A stretch of DNA of 64,000 nt from Microbotryum silenes-acaulis. Taxonomy: Eukaryota; Basidiomycota; Microbotryomycetes; Microbotryales; Microbotryaceae. Positions 26,275 through 38,272 of this stretch are shown piece after piece. Every line of letters begins with the position of its first letter. The first letter of the stretch is position 1. The position numbers were made by a program, and so were the translations under genes. The stretch covers positions 682,001 through 746,000 of the forward strand of contig QPFY01000003.1 in NCBI GenBank assembly GCA_003665825.1, given 5' to 3'. Under the pieces are notes generated by a model that had not been told where the DNA came from, did not search any database, and worked only from the letters and a program-made list of their open reading frames with translations.

Positions 26275-26487
26275 TTGGTGTGTTGGGAATGAGGGTTAGG
26301 AATGGCGCGTTCATTGGTAATCTGTTTAGAAGCGCTCGTCTGTTTAGTGAAGCCTGGCGATGCGCACCAACCGTTGTCTTCTCTCCACGGTTGGATTACA
26401 CGCTCGTCAGGTACGCATGTTTAGCTTCACAGCCACTTTCGTTGCAATTAACTGACGGTTGGATTACACGCTCGTCAGTCTGTTATT
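26275..26487 (+). repeat. Left LTR of copia copy 1
   Basis: Matches 31082-31294 base for base except position 26482. The homology extends two bases further upstream on both sides. A conventional TG start would be 26281; I include TTGGTG because the right copy is preceded by a purine-rich tract ending just before it. Contains an internal direct duplication of about 23 bp (ACGGTTGGATTACACGCTCG...) at about 26390 and 26456. Confidence 0.85.
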
Positions 26488-26497
26488 TGGTAGCGTC
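26488..26497 (+). other. Primer binding site, tRNA-iMet type
   Basis: TGGTAGCGTC directly follows the left LTR. It matches 9 of 10 bases of the Ty1 primer binding site, which pairs with the 3' end of initiator tRNA-Met. Confidence 0.6.
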
Positions 26498-26552
26498 TGT
26501 ATTGCCGCAAGGCACAGATCCGCACGCAGAAAAGACGCAGCGCATATCCAAG

Positions 26553-29500
26553 ATGGCTACGACCACGGTGGATTCCGGGTCCGCCACTCATCGCGGCCTT
26601 ATGGGCGACCTGTATGGCAATGTCGACGCCACAAATTGGGGAACGGCCAAGGATCGACTCCAACGGGTGTTGGAGGGCGATGGCCGGTTCAAGCATGTCA
26701 CGACCGAACTCAGCGTTGGCCCCGAGCCCGAACAGTCCGAGTTCACCCGTACGCTGGGTGGCTCCACAGTGGCCGACGTAGCCACGTTCCGTACACAACA
26801 TCGGAACTACCGGCATGACGTCGACGACCTCAATCAAGCCTTGGCGCAGGCCCGCAACATCTTGTTCGTATGCCTGGGGGAGGCCACGTTCGCGCGCATC
26901 GCAGACAAGCCAACGCACGAGCTGTGGGCGGCCCTCGATGAGGATCTCGGCGCCGCATCCCACGACTTCGCGCGGTCGGAGAAACTCGATGCTCTTTTCC
27001 AATACCAAGCCTACGTCGATGGAGACCCTCTCGACCCTTGGTTGTCGCGCTTCAACCGGCTGTTCGTCGATCTCAACGCCGCGCATGTTTCCCGCGACAA
27101 GGCCTACCAGCGCGCCAAGATCGACGGGGTCAAGTACACGCAAGCTGAGTTTGACAAGTGGGTTCCGCCGCCTGCGTTGTCGGAAGGCATCCGCATGGAC
27201 CTCTTGAAGGCGAGGATGCCACGGCCTATTGTCACGGTTATCGACGCCCTCGGCCCTATCCCGTCGCTCAGTGATGTGGAGGGCGCGATTCGTCGCGCGG
27301 CGATGTCTCGCTCTTCCGGCACCGACGTCGCCGAAGCCCTCGCGGCGAAGACTCAGGGTCGTCGCAGGCGCCCCGCTCGTTCGTCAGGCAAACCGAAGTC
27401 CAGTTTTCTCTCGGCTTCGAAGGTACCGGGTCTCGTGGACAAGTGGCCGCACGGGGTTGCGCAGAACGGTCGCCTGAGGCTGGGCCCGTCGCAGTGTCGG
27501 AAATGCTACGAGCAGGGTCATCTTGGCGACGAATGTACCGTCCCCTCGACCGAACTGTGCCGTCGTCGGGTTGCCGTCTTAGCCAAGCACAACATCTCCA
27601 TCGGCGCGGCCGACGCGATGGCGCTCGTGGCTGAGTACGGTCCCGACCCATCGGTTGACGACGACTCTTACGAGAACTATTTTGCCGAGGTCGCCCTTGA
27701 CACCGAAGTCTCTGCGCTGTACTTGCACGACGGTCCCCGCTACCTCCTCGACTCGGGGGCGACGCGCCACATGACCACTCGTCGGGATCTCTTGGTCGAC
27801 TTCCAGCCTTTCACGACGGAGCGGGTGCGCGTAGTCGGCGCATTCAAGTCCAGCGCCATGGCTGTCGGCAAGGGCACCCTTCGCTTTGACGCCAATGGCG
27901 CGCCTCTCGAGCTCCGCGACGTCCTTCTCGTCCCGGGTCTGTCCGCCGAGCTCGTCTCTCTTGCCAGTCTCATGAAGGATGGGTACCAGCTGTCTGGGAT
28001 TTGCGACGCCGCGGGCGCACACTCTGGTCTCACCGTCTCGGGTCCGGCTTCGAGTCTCACCTTTGCTCTCGATCGCAACCACTACGTTCTCCAGGCGAGT
28101 CCGGCCTCACCTCCTCTGGCGGATCACCACGCGCTGACAGCCACCTCCTTGCCTACAGATGTAGTGCTTTGGCATCAGCGTTTGGGTCATCTGTCCTGGG
28201 GTCGTTTGGTAGAACTTGCTAAGTCGGGCGACATTTCCCTCGACATCTCTGCTGTAACCCGGGATCAACTTCGTCTCCTCGATCAGTGCGATGCCTGCTG
28301 CTCCGGCAAGGCCGTGTCTGCCCCCAGTCGTGAGGCTGCCCACCACCCCGCCGACGCACCTTTCGCTCGGGTCTTCGCCGACGTGTGGGGGCCTTCCCCT
28401 GTCCCTGCTCTCTCCGGCGTCCGATATCTGTGCGGTGTCACGGATGAATACTCGCGTTTCCGCTGGGCTCGCGGCATTCGGCTCAAGAGCGAGGCTTCGT
28501 CCGTACTCAAGGGCTTCGTTGCGATGTCGAAAATCCAGTATGCTGGCCCGGGAGTGGCGACCTTGCGCACGGATAGGGGGGGTGAGTTCGTCAACAACGA
28601 CCTCCGGGATTGGCTTGCTGAGCGGGGCATTTTTCACGAGCTATCCACGGCATACGAGCACGGTCAGATGGGCATACAGGAACGGAGTTGGCGTACGATT
28701 TTCAACTCTGTTCGGGCGTGGCTTCATCGTTCAGGACTGCCGTCATCGCTGTGGGAAGAGGCTGCGCAGGCGGCCATCTACGTTATCAACCTCCTCCCGT
28801 CGTCGCCTCTGCAGCAGCGCACCCCTGATGCCGTTCTTCACGCCGCTGCGAGTCCCGTTACGTCCACCCGTCGTCCCCGCATCGATCGTGTCAAAACCTG
28901 GGGCTGCGCCGCCCAGGTACCGTTCGCTCCCGAGCAACGTTCCAACAAGTTGGCTCCGCGTTCGCGCCTGTGCTACTTTGTCGGGTACTCTTTGCGCTCT
29001 AAGGCCTGGCGCTTCTACGACCCGGTTGGCAACAAGGTCTTCGAGTCGTCTCAGGCCAAGTTCTTCGAAGATCGCTTCTTCCCCGCCGCGGCAAACCCTG
29101 TACCTACTGTTGTTGCGCCCGCCGTTCTGTCCTATCCGTCCGTCCCGCGCAGAGTTCCTCCGCCCGACCTTCCCCCTGACGACGACGATACTGTCAATCC
29201 TGCGGGCGTCGCACCCGCCGTCGCGGCCGCTCCCGCTGTTGCCCCCGTCGTTGCTGTCCCGCCCGCGGCTGGTCCGGTCGACGTTGTGGCCCCACCTGTC
29301 CCGCCCTCCCTCGTGTTCTCCAATCCGGGTCCGGCGAACGCCCCTCCTGTAGGTGATCGTTCCACTCGTGCTCGTCGCCCCCCTGACTACCTGGGTTTCG
29401 CCCGCGCGGCTCACGACTTGGAGTTCGCCGCGCACGCCTCCGTCTCGATCAAGGACTTTGACGAGGACGATCCCGACGTCCAGCTGTACTCGTACGAGGA

Positions 29501-29585
29501 AGCGACTGCCTTTCTTGCCAAAGTCGACAAGGACGACGCCCCTTCCGTTCGCGCGGCACTCGCTGGTCCGTTCCGCGACTACTAG
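26553..29585 (+). CDS. Copia copy 1 Gag-protease-integrase
   Basis: 1010 codons from the first ATG after the LTR to an in-frame TAG. Order: Gag (~residues 1-270); zinc knuckle CRKCYEQGHLGDEC (CX2CX4HX4C); aspartic protease YLLDSGATRHMTT; integrase zinc-binding region LWHQRLGHLSWG with CDACCSGKA; integrase core with Asp in VFADVWGP, Asp in LRTDRGGEF and Glu in IQERSWRT; then a Pro/Ala/Val-rich linker. All catalytic residues I can check are present. The TAG falls where copia proteins have a conserved Trp just before the RT domain, so the downstream half is not reached without readthrough or repair. Confidence 0.9.
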   Translation: MATTTVDSGSATHRGLMGDLYGNVDATNWGTAKDRLQRVLEGDGRFKHVTTELSVGPEPEQSEFTRTLGGSTVADVATFRTQHRNYRHDVDDLNQALAQARNILFVCLGEATFARIADKPTHELWAALDEDLGAASHDFARSEKLDALFQYQAYVDGDPLDPWLSRFNRLFVDLNAAHVSRDKAYQRAKIDGVKYTQAEFDKWVPPPALSEGIRMDLLKARMPRPIVTVIDALGPIPSLSDVEGAIRRAAMSRSSGTDVAEALAAKTQGRRRRPARSSGKPKSSFLSASKVPGLVDKWPHGVAQNGRLRLGPSQCRKCYEQGHLGDECTVPSTELCRRRVAVLAKHNISIGAADAMALVAEYGPDPSVDDDSYENYFAEVALDTEVSALYLHDGPRYLLDSGATRHMTTRRDLLVDFQPFTTERVRVVGAFKSSAMAVGKGTLRFDANGAPLELRDVLLVPGLSAELVSLASLMKDGYQLSGICDAAGAHSGLTVSGPASSLTFALDRNHYVLQASPASPPLADHHALTATSLPTDVVLWHQRLGHLSWGRLVELAKSGDISLDISAVTRDQLRLLDQCDACCSGKAVSAPSREAAHHPADAPFARVFADVWGPSPVPALSGVRYLCGVTDEYSRFRWARGIRLKSEASSVLKGFVAMSKIQYAGPGVATLRTDRGGEFVNNDLRDWLAERGIFHELSTAYEHGQMGIQERSWRTIFNSVRAWLHRSGLPSSLWEEAAQAAIYVINLLPSSPLQQRTPDAVLHAAASPVTSTRRPRIDRVKTWGCAAQVPFAPEQRSNKLAPRSRLCYFVGYSLRSKAWRFYDPVGNKVFESSQAKFFEDRFFPAAANPVPTVVAPAVLSYPSVPRRVPPPDLPPDDDDTVNPAGVAPAVAAAPAVAPVVAVPPAAGPVDVVAPPVPPSLVFSNPGPANAPPVGDRSTRARRPPDYLGFARAAHDLEFAAHASVSIKDFDEDDPDVQLYSYEEATAFLAKVDKDDAPSVRAALAGPFRDY

Positions 29586-31294
<1,709 letters not shown>

Positions 31295-32381
31295 GACGGC
31301 AGAAGGATACTCGGAAGGCGAGGGCTGAAACTGTGGCAAGGCTTTTCGAAGGTGAGCCGGTGGCTTACCAAAGATGATCACGGTCCGTTCACAGAGTCAA
31401 GGAGTCATCTGTTCATTCTGTCATTTGATATGTGTCTGTGCCTGTGGTATCTGCGCGGATGCGCGTGCGTTTAGTCATTAGTCACTTTGGTATTGGAGTT
31501 TGATCTGTTTAAGTTAGGGAGCGCGCGGGGCTTTCTTCCCACGCGGCTGTTTACTCTTGGTAGCTTTCTCATCAATCGCTCTACATTGTGGTCCTGACTT
31601 CTCGGCGTCGTGCACCCTCACCTATCGGAAGGCTTTACTTCCGCGCTCGCATCTTTTCTGCGACACATTCGCCGTGCCGCCTGGTAAACTGTGATGAGGA
31701 CGCCTGATCGGTGGCAACTGTCAGAACCCAATCACATCTGATTGCCTCCTAAACATCTTCCTTCTCATACCATCTGCCTTTTAGCCTATCTGTCTTAGTT
31801 TGCCTGATCCCACGCCTGGTTGAGCCTCGATAGATCGGATGGAGCCGCGCGCCTCACTGGCGCTCGTCTCTCTTCCTGCTCCATCCATCTATTGTCCTCA
31901 ATCTTGCGATCGTACTCAACCCCTTGAGTCGGGATCCAGACCTCCGGACCGAAGAGGGTACCGTGAAGTCTCGAGTGGGGAGTTAGGATTTCCAAGCGAC
32001 CCCCTCTCACCCAGACTATGACAAGGCCGCAATAGGTGTTTGTATTGAGCTTGTCTCGGCCTAGTAGGAGAAAAAGCGTATGAACGTTTGAAGACACGTC
32101 CGCTCACGTTAATTTGCTTCTGCAACGGGCACGGACGCAAGGCGAATGGCATCGACAGACAAAAGAAAAAGAATGCTTGTTTTTCATTTGACATTTTCAG
32201 CGAAAGATAGACCCAGCTTTTCAGCGAAAGATAGACCAGCTACAAATGGAAGATCACCAGGGTTAAACGAGCGCTCGCCAAAGAGATAGAAGCCCAGACC
32301 CAAACCTATGATGAGACATCCCGGGATAGACCCAATTACTTAAGAAGAGAGAAACGCATGATACGACTCGAGGTTCAATTT
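31295..32381. other. Intergenic region with a dispersed repeat
   Basis: About 1.1 kb between copia copy 1 and the end of the ALDH gene. No gene found. It includes one copy of the dispersed repeat described at 31795-31945 and a short tandem duplication TTTTCAGCGAAAGATAGAC at about 32197-32235. Confidence 0.4.
31795..31945 (+). repeat. Dispersed repeat, copy A
   Basis: About 150 bp that aligns, in opposite orientation, with 42965-43125. Shared blocks include GGCGCTCGTCTCTCTTCC-like sequence and TTGAGTCGGGATCCAG. The copies are diverged (many mismatches). Could be part of an old LTR or other element. Confidence 0.6.
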
Positions 32382-34723
32382 TTACATGGGGGAGGGTTGC
32401 GTAAGATTGATGTGCACGGCCTTGACGGCGGTGTAGTTGGCCAAGGCGTACTCGCCGAGCTCGCGACCGATACCAGACTGCTTGAAGCCACCGAAAGGAA
32501 CGGACGAATGCAACTGGTTGTAGCAGTTGACCCAGACCGTACCGGCCTTGACGGCGTTGGCGGTCTTGATCGCTCGCGAGATGTCGCGCGAGAAAACGGC
32601 GGCGGCGAGGCCGTACATGGTGTCGTTGGCCTGGGCGATGACATCAGCCTCGTCCTTGAACTTGGCGACGACGACGACGGGGCCGAAGATCTCCTCCTTG
32701 ACGATCTTCATGTCGGGCTTGACGTCCGTGAAGATGGTCGGTTGGATGAAGTAACCCTCGGTGCCATGTCGCTCACCACCAATGTGGACCGTGGCACCCT
32801 CGTCCTTCCCGGACTGTATGTGAGCCTGGATTCGGTCGTACTGAAGCTGCGAGGTCTGCGGGCCTTGGAACGTGTCGGCGGCGAAGGGGGAGCCGACCTT
32901 GATCGTCTTGACCTTGGCCGTGAGCGCCTCGAGGAACTTGTCGTAGATGCCCTCCTGGACAAAGATACGCGAACCGGCGCAGCATGCTTGGCCGTGGTTG
33001 AAGAAGAGACCGAAAGTCGACCACGAGACAGCTTGGTCGAAATCGGCGTCGTCGAAGATGATGTTGGGCGACTTGCCACCGAGTTCGAGGGTGACAGCCT
33101 TCAAGTTGGAAGTAGCAGCGGCCTTCATGATGGTTCGGCCAACCAAGGTCGATCCGGTGAAAGCGACCTTCTCGATGGCCATGTGCGAGGAGATGGCGGC
33201 GCCGGCGATGGCACCGTAACCGGTCACAATGTTGACGACTCCGGGGGGGAAGATCTTGGCGATCAAAGTCGAGACATAGAAGGCGGAGAGAGGGGTCGTC
33301 TCGGCGACCTTGATAACAATGGTGTTACCGGTGGCGAGAGCAGGACCGAGCTTCCATGCAAACATGAGGATAGGGAAGTTCCAGGGGATGATCTGGCCGA
33401 CGACACCGAGGGGCTCGTGGCGGGTGTAGGCCATCTTGGAATCCATGACCTCGATGACCTTTCCGTGGTTCTTGTCAGCCCATCCACCGTAGTACCTGGA
33501 TTGGGAAAGGATCGGGCACGTTTGTTAGTGACCGCGGTCGACAAGAGACGAGTAGGGGCACGGAAGGAGATCGCCAAGCAAAGCTCACCTCAAGCATGCG
33601 GCAGCCTCGGACACATCGAAGTGGCGGGCGTAGACGTAGGCCTTGCCGTTGTCTACATAAGGGTAAGCCGGGATGCTAAATGATCAGTTCACTGGAGGAG
33701 CTACCTAGTGTTGGACAAGTCATGTGCGTGACATGCCAGCGCGCGCTCGCGTCGCAGGGCCGTGAAGCGGAGATGAAAGCCTTGGAATCGGAAATCGGAA
33801 GTTGCGCGAGACCCGGGAAGGCTTACCGAGAGATTCGATGGAAGCGATCGTGTCGGCGTGTTCCTCGATGGCCTCGGCCAAAGCGATGAGCATTCTATTC
33901 AGTCGAACCAATGCCTTCGTCAGTAGATGATCGGACAAGGGTAAAACTGTTGTGCAAAAGTCGACTCGGACTCACTTTCCTCGCTCGTGGCCGGGGGTCT
34001 TCTCACCCCAGACGGTGTCGAAGGCCTTTTGCGCAGCCTCGACGGCGATGTCGATATCACTAAGAAGAAAATTTGAAAAGACAAGAATTAGAGTCAAATT
34101 CTATATCTATGGGCGCAAACCAAAAGCATCGCGAAATGAAGGGAACCACAGAACCGAGCGCCTGCAACCCGGTTAAAGAAGAGTCGAGCATGGCCCGGGC
34201 GCGGCGCTAGCCCAAGGAAAGAGGACAGCGGCACTTACGCGGCAGTGGCCTCGGCAACGACCCCGACCTTCTTGTCGGTGGTAGGGTTGATGACATCGAT
34301 GGTTCGGCCCTCGACACCGGGGACATGCTCTGTTAATTAGAGTGGGAGCCGCAGACGTGGATGGGTGAAGTTGGTGTGGGCGTGGGCGAGGTGGGGCGGG
34401 CAGCGGGCGCAGCCGGCATGGAAAAAAGGTGGGGCGCAACACAGGGCAGTGGGGGAAATCGTCAGCCACCGCACTGGGCTAGTCACTGTGCAATGTGGTG
34501 GGGAGCAGGTACGTACTGTTGTTGATGAAGAGACCGGTCGAGAAGGAGACCTTGGGGACTGTGGTGTGAAGTAGGACGAGCAGCACGGAGGGAGGGGGTC
34601 AGCCAGACTGATCGGGAACACGTTGCGCGGCAACAGCGACGACGACGACGATGACCGGGATGGAAGTCAAAACTGACTGTGGTGGCCTTCAGGGAAAACC
34701 AAATCAACGGAGGGGGCAGACAT
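32382..34723 (-). CDS. Aldehyde dehydrogenase (NAD(P)+)
   Basis: Oxidises aldehydes to carboxylic acids; ALDH1/2-like class. Exons: 34723-34678, 34558-34517, 34329-34239, 34059-33976, 33894-33827, 33652-33589, 33495-32382; 502 residues, the usual length. The N-terminus MSAPSVDLVFPEGHH lacks an obvious mitochondrial presequence, so it may be cytosolic. Conserved parts: PWNFPILMFAWKLGPALATG, cofactor-binding VAFTGSTLVG, catalytic Glu in ELGGKSP (about residue 269), catalytic Cys in NHGQACCAGSR (about residue 303; the preceding Cys of the usual triplet is Ala) and EEIFGPV. The C-terminus is GELGEYALANYTAVKAVHINL. Seven exons, with small 5' exons and phases that all close. Confidence 0.95.
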
Positions 34724-35767
34724 GATGATGTAAGTGAGGTGTATGTGTGTTTGGCTAAGATTAATAAGGGGGGAGTGAAAGGTCTGAACAGGATGCGGGG
34801 GAGAGAGGGGAAGAGGAAGAGGAAGAGAGAAGCGGGGTATAACGTCGATTGTCCTGCTGCGCCAGTCACCAAAAAAGTGGCGCCCGGAACGACCGACCGA
34901 CTTGAATGGTCCTCGAGCGCCGTCACCGACAAGCGCTCGTCTTTGCGGTGACCGTCCCCGCAATCTCGACTCGGAGTGTGTGGTGTGGTGGTGGACCTTT
35001 TCGAATTCGCGCTAAAAAGAAGTCCAACTTGTGGGCCTGGAAACGGCCCTGACCGAACCCAAAAAACGTTGAGCCCCACCAAGCTCCAATTTTCCTGACT
35101 AATGGTCACGACCCCGCTCAGGCCTCCACTTGTGCACCCGGAAATCGGTCCCGTGATCACCGACGGGGCGACTACCCGGCGAGTTTCGGAAATGTGTCAC
35201 TGAGCCTGTCTCACTGCCATGAACAGAGCAAGGGCAATAGGAGGTACAGTACCATCTGCATTACAAAAACCGCTTCCGTGTGCATTGTTGTCTGCTGTCA
35301 AGCACTGTCTACCAGCAGTCGCGTGCCGACGATGAAATCGCGGGAGCCGTCGGAAGCCAGTTGTCGTTGCCGAGGCTTCTGGAAAGCGGAGAAAGGCCCC
35401 GGTCGATCGCTGGAGTTTCCCATCTCCGAGGAAAGCGCTTCCTACATGACTTACGGTCCAGAGGCTATTCGAGTGGGCTCCACATCTGCCAAATGCCCTC
35501 ATGGAAGTCGTTTCCAGCGACGAAACGACTCGCTGTCAGACACGCGCTGTAAAGCGACGTATGGCCTCTCTGCGGCGAACGGGAGCGCCACTTGTCGATG
35601 TGGGGGCGCTTCCGTTCGCCGCAGAGAGGCCATACGTCGCTTTACAGCGCGTAAGTCGAAGTCGTTTCGCAGAGCTCTGATCTCTCGCCGGCTTTACCAG
35701 ATAAATAGAACCCCTGATCGTACTACAACAAGTGCCTACACATCGGTTCAATTTCTCTTCCAGCCGC
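34724..35767. other. Intergenic region with a foldback element
   Basis: About 1.04 kb between the ALDH start and the HscB stop. It holds the ALDH promoter and the hairpin at 35542-35652. Frames that cross it look non-coding. Confidence 0.4.
35542..35652. repeat. Foldback hairpin, ~48-nt arms
   Basis: Left arm starts ACGCGCTGTAAAGCGACGTA at 35542 and the right arm ends with its reverse complement at 35652. The arms are about 48 nt with one mismatch and a loop of about 15 nt. Weaker inverted similarity (CGAAACGACT) extends outwards on both sides. It looks like a miniature foldback or MITE-type element just downstream of the HscB stop. Confidence 0.8.
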
Positions 35768-36816
35768 TCACTGATGCTGAATCTCGATCGGCTTCCCCGG
35801 CGCCCACTCTCGACAGACATTCTCGACGTTCTCGAGGTACTTGAGCTTGATGATGGCGTCCTTGGCCAGCCCTAAATCAGGATTTTGCGCATCCTCGAAC
35901 GCTTGAGAGAGCCTTTGGAACGTTTCGTCCATTTGATCTAGTTCGGCGGCAAGCGTATGGGTTGGGAGTCGTGAGCAATCTTGATCGTCTGGCGTAAAGG
36001 GTCGCAGTCTGCCTGCGAATGAACCTACTTTGGTTGTCTGACCGGATCTGTGCGACCTCCTCTTCGGTCTGAGCATCCTCCAAGGCCTCCCTTGTCTCCA
36101 TGATGTCCATCAGCAACTCGGGGTCCGTCACGGCCTCTGCTTCGCCGATCTCGACTTGTGAAAGTTCAAGCTGCGACAGCAGTAGACAATGAGGAGCCGT
36201 AAGCACTGCTATCGTACCGATCCGAAAGATAATTCCTACTTGCCAAGTATTCTCCCCTCCTTCTTTTATCAACCAAGGTTTTGTACTCGTCGTTGACCCT
36301 CCCACTCCAGACTTTGGCCCACGTTTCCTTGTCCCCCTGACCGGCAAAGAGATCGGGATGAACCTTTTGCTGATACGTCAAAAAAGTGCGCTTGAGTTGA
36401 GCAAGATCGATCTCATACTTGGGCTCAAGGTTGAAGAGTTGGAAAGAGGTCGTGTCGGAGGGTGGAGGAGGGACGATGGAGGAACAGGAGGGGCAGATGG
36501 GGACGATGGAAGCGGGGAGAGCGCTTTGGCATGACGGACAAAGTCTTGATGACGCGGGGACGTTTTGAGTCGATGTAGATGCTGTCGATTGGAAGCGAGT
36601 GTTGGCCGAGATTGGCTGAGCACAATGCCGTCGAGTGCGATGTGTTCCGGCGCTAGACGACGACGCCGATGCCGCTGTGGCCGACGGTGACGAAATGCTT
36701 GCGAAGCCACGATGAACCTTCGTGAATGCGATGCGGAGCGGAGCTTGGCAGGGTGTGGCCGCACGCACCAGTGCCCTCGAAATGATCCTAGTCGCTGTTG
36801 AAGCTACGGACGGCAT
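35768..36816 (-). CDS. JAC1: Mitochondrial Fe-S co-chaperone HscB/Jac1
   Basis: J-protein that delivers the Isu scaffold to mitochondrial Hsp70 for Fe-S cluster transfer. Exons: 36816-36244, 36170-36029, 35937-35768; 294 residues. The N-terminus is basic and Ser/Thr/Ala-rich, as a mitochondrial presequence is. Cys pairs CPSC at residues 93-96 and 108-111 form the zinc finger of the eukaryotic HscB type. The J domain has LKRTFLTYQQKVHPDLF with the HPD triad at about 153-155. The C-terminal HscB domain reads VTDPELLMDIMETREALEDAQ. The first intron (36171-36243) seems to use a GC donor (GCAAGT) with an ordinary AG acceptor; it is the only join that preserves the conserved GEYL-LELSQVEIG transition. 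Confidence 0.9.
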
Positions 36817-36992
36817 GGCTGAGATGTGGTGAGTTAAGGTGAGTGCCGGGCAGAGGTGAGAAAGCAAGCGCTCGCCGTGTTAGGCCGTGCTCTGCCGCAG
36901 AGCGCCGATGGTCGTCGGCCGAGATCGGCGAGAGCGCTCTCGTTCATCTCCCACCTCTTGCCACTTCGCCCTACAAGAGTTCATACGCTACG
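36817..36992. promoter_or_regulatory. Bidirectional promoter, HscB / SDHAF2
   Basis: 176 bp between two divergent start codons. Both products act in mitochondrial Fe-S or complex II assembly, so shared control is plausible. It includes the duplicated GCTCTGCCGCAGAGCG-like palindrome near 36889-36904. Confidence 0.5.
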
Positions 36993-37688
36993 ATGAATTC
37001 AGCCATGCTCCAAACAACACGATCCCTGCGATCGGCCCTTCTCGCCCGCCCGATCCTTGCCCATCGCCTTCTGACGACCTCCTCAATCCGTGCTTCCTCC
37101 TCCTCCTCCTCCTCCTCGACCGACTCGGACCTGACCCACCCCGCTCTCCTCAAAGACCCCCCAGCGGAGAACCCCTCAACCGCAACTGATCCATGGACCC
37201 TCCAACCTCCCCCCCTCCCTCCATCCCCTATGCCCGAAATGACCATGTCCCAACTTATGTCGAACCCTCACCCGGAAGGAAGGGACGAGGAACCCGTCGA
37301 GGTTTTGCGCAAACGCTTGGTCTACGAATCGAGGAAGCGGGGGATCCTCGAGATGGATTTGATATTGTCGACGTTCGCGAAAAAGTGGTTGGCCGAGTTG
37401 AGTGAGAGGGAGCTGAGGGAATACGATCGAGTGAGTGATACTGCTTTTCTCTTCTTCCTTGTGGTCCGTCGGTAAGTGTGACGATGTGCTGACGACTTTT
37501 TCGGCTATGTCCGTCCCCTCATGCAGTTTTTGACCCTCCCGGATTGGTCCCTCTACTATTACGTGACGGGGAAAGCACCCGCACCTCAACCTTGGAAGGG
37601 CAGCTGGGTCCTACAGGCCTTGTTGGATCACGCCGAGAACCGAGGGAGGTCGATTCGAAGGATGCCCGATTTGGACACCAAGGCATAA
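36993..37688 (+). CDS. SDH5: Succinate dehydrogenase assembly factor 2 (SDHAF2/Sdh5)
   Basis: Mitochondrial matrix protein needed for covalent FAD attachment to SDHA. Exons: 36993-37430 and 37527-37688; 199 residues. The presequence is Arg/Ser-rich (TTRSLRSALLARPILAHRLL). The conserved core reads RKRLVYESRKRGILEMDLILSTFA, LSERELREYDRFLTLPDWSLYYYVTGK and a terminal part, all typical of the family. The run of eight Ser around residues 36-43 is encoded by TCC repeats. Confidence 0.93.
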
Positions 37689-38272
37689 AGGGGGCACGAA
37701 ATGGCAAGGTGTAGTCGCATGGTTGAGGAGCGGGAAGAACATCGAGAATACTGACTATAGATGATGTAACATGAATCGGAGTAGTCGCTGTATCTCTTGA
37801 AGAATCGAAACAGGGCAACTTTTCGTTCGAGTGGGGCTGTCAATACCCGGAAGCGTCGTGTGCTCAGAGCAAAGCACACAATGCGTCGGATGCAAATCAC
37901 GAGAGTCAGGTATCAGGTAGAGTAATCCACATGTCTCAGCGAGCACCCTGTGAAAGACTGTGCAAGCCAGATCTTTTGCCCATGCGCAACACGGGCTTCC
38001 TATGCCACGAACCCAAGGTGGCCTTCCGTGGTGAAGATATCAGAGCAATCCAACGGCAGTCATGGGCGTGTGCCAAAAGCGTAGTTTTTCACAACGTTTG
38101 TGCCCAAGTACGTCCATAGCGAACCGGTCCTCACTCTCAGACTTGTTCTTCTTTTTCGAATTGAGATCACATTTCAAAACCCTTCTTCCGGAGCTTTCAA
38201 AAACGTTTCCCCCAAAACACCTGCGAAACGACTTTTCCTTGATCAAAAGACTGGCTGCGAAAAAGAAGACGT
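37689..38272. other. Intergenic region between convergent genes
   Basis: 584 bp between the SDHAF2 and Rpl28 stop codons. No gene or repeat seen. It should hold both 3' UTRs. Confidence 0.35.
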
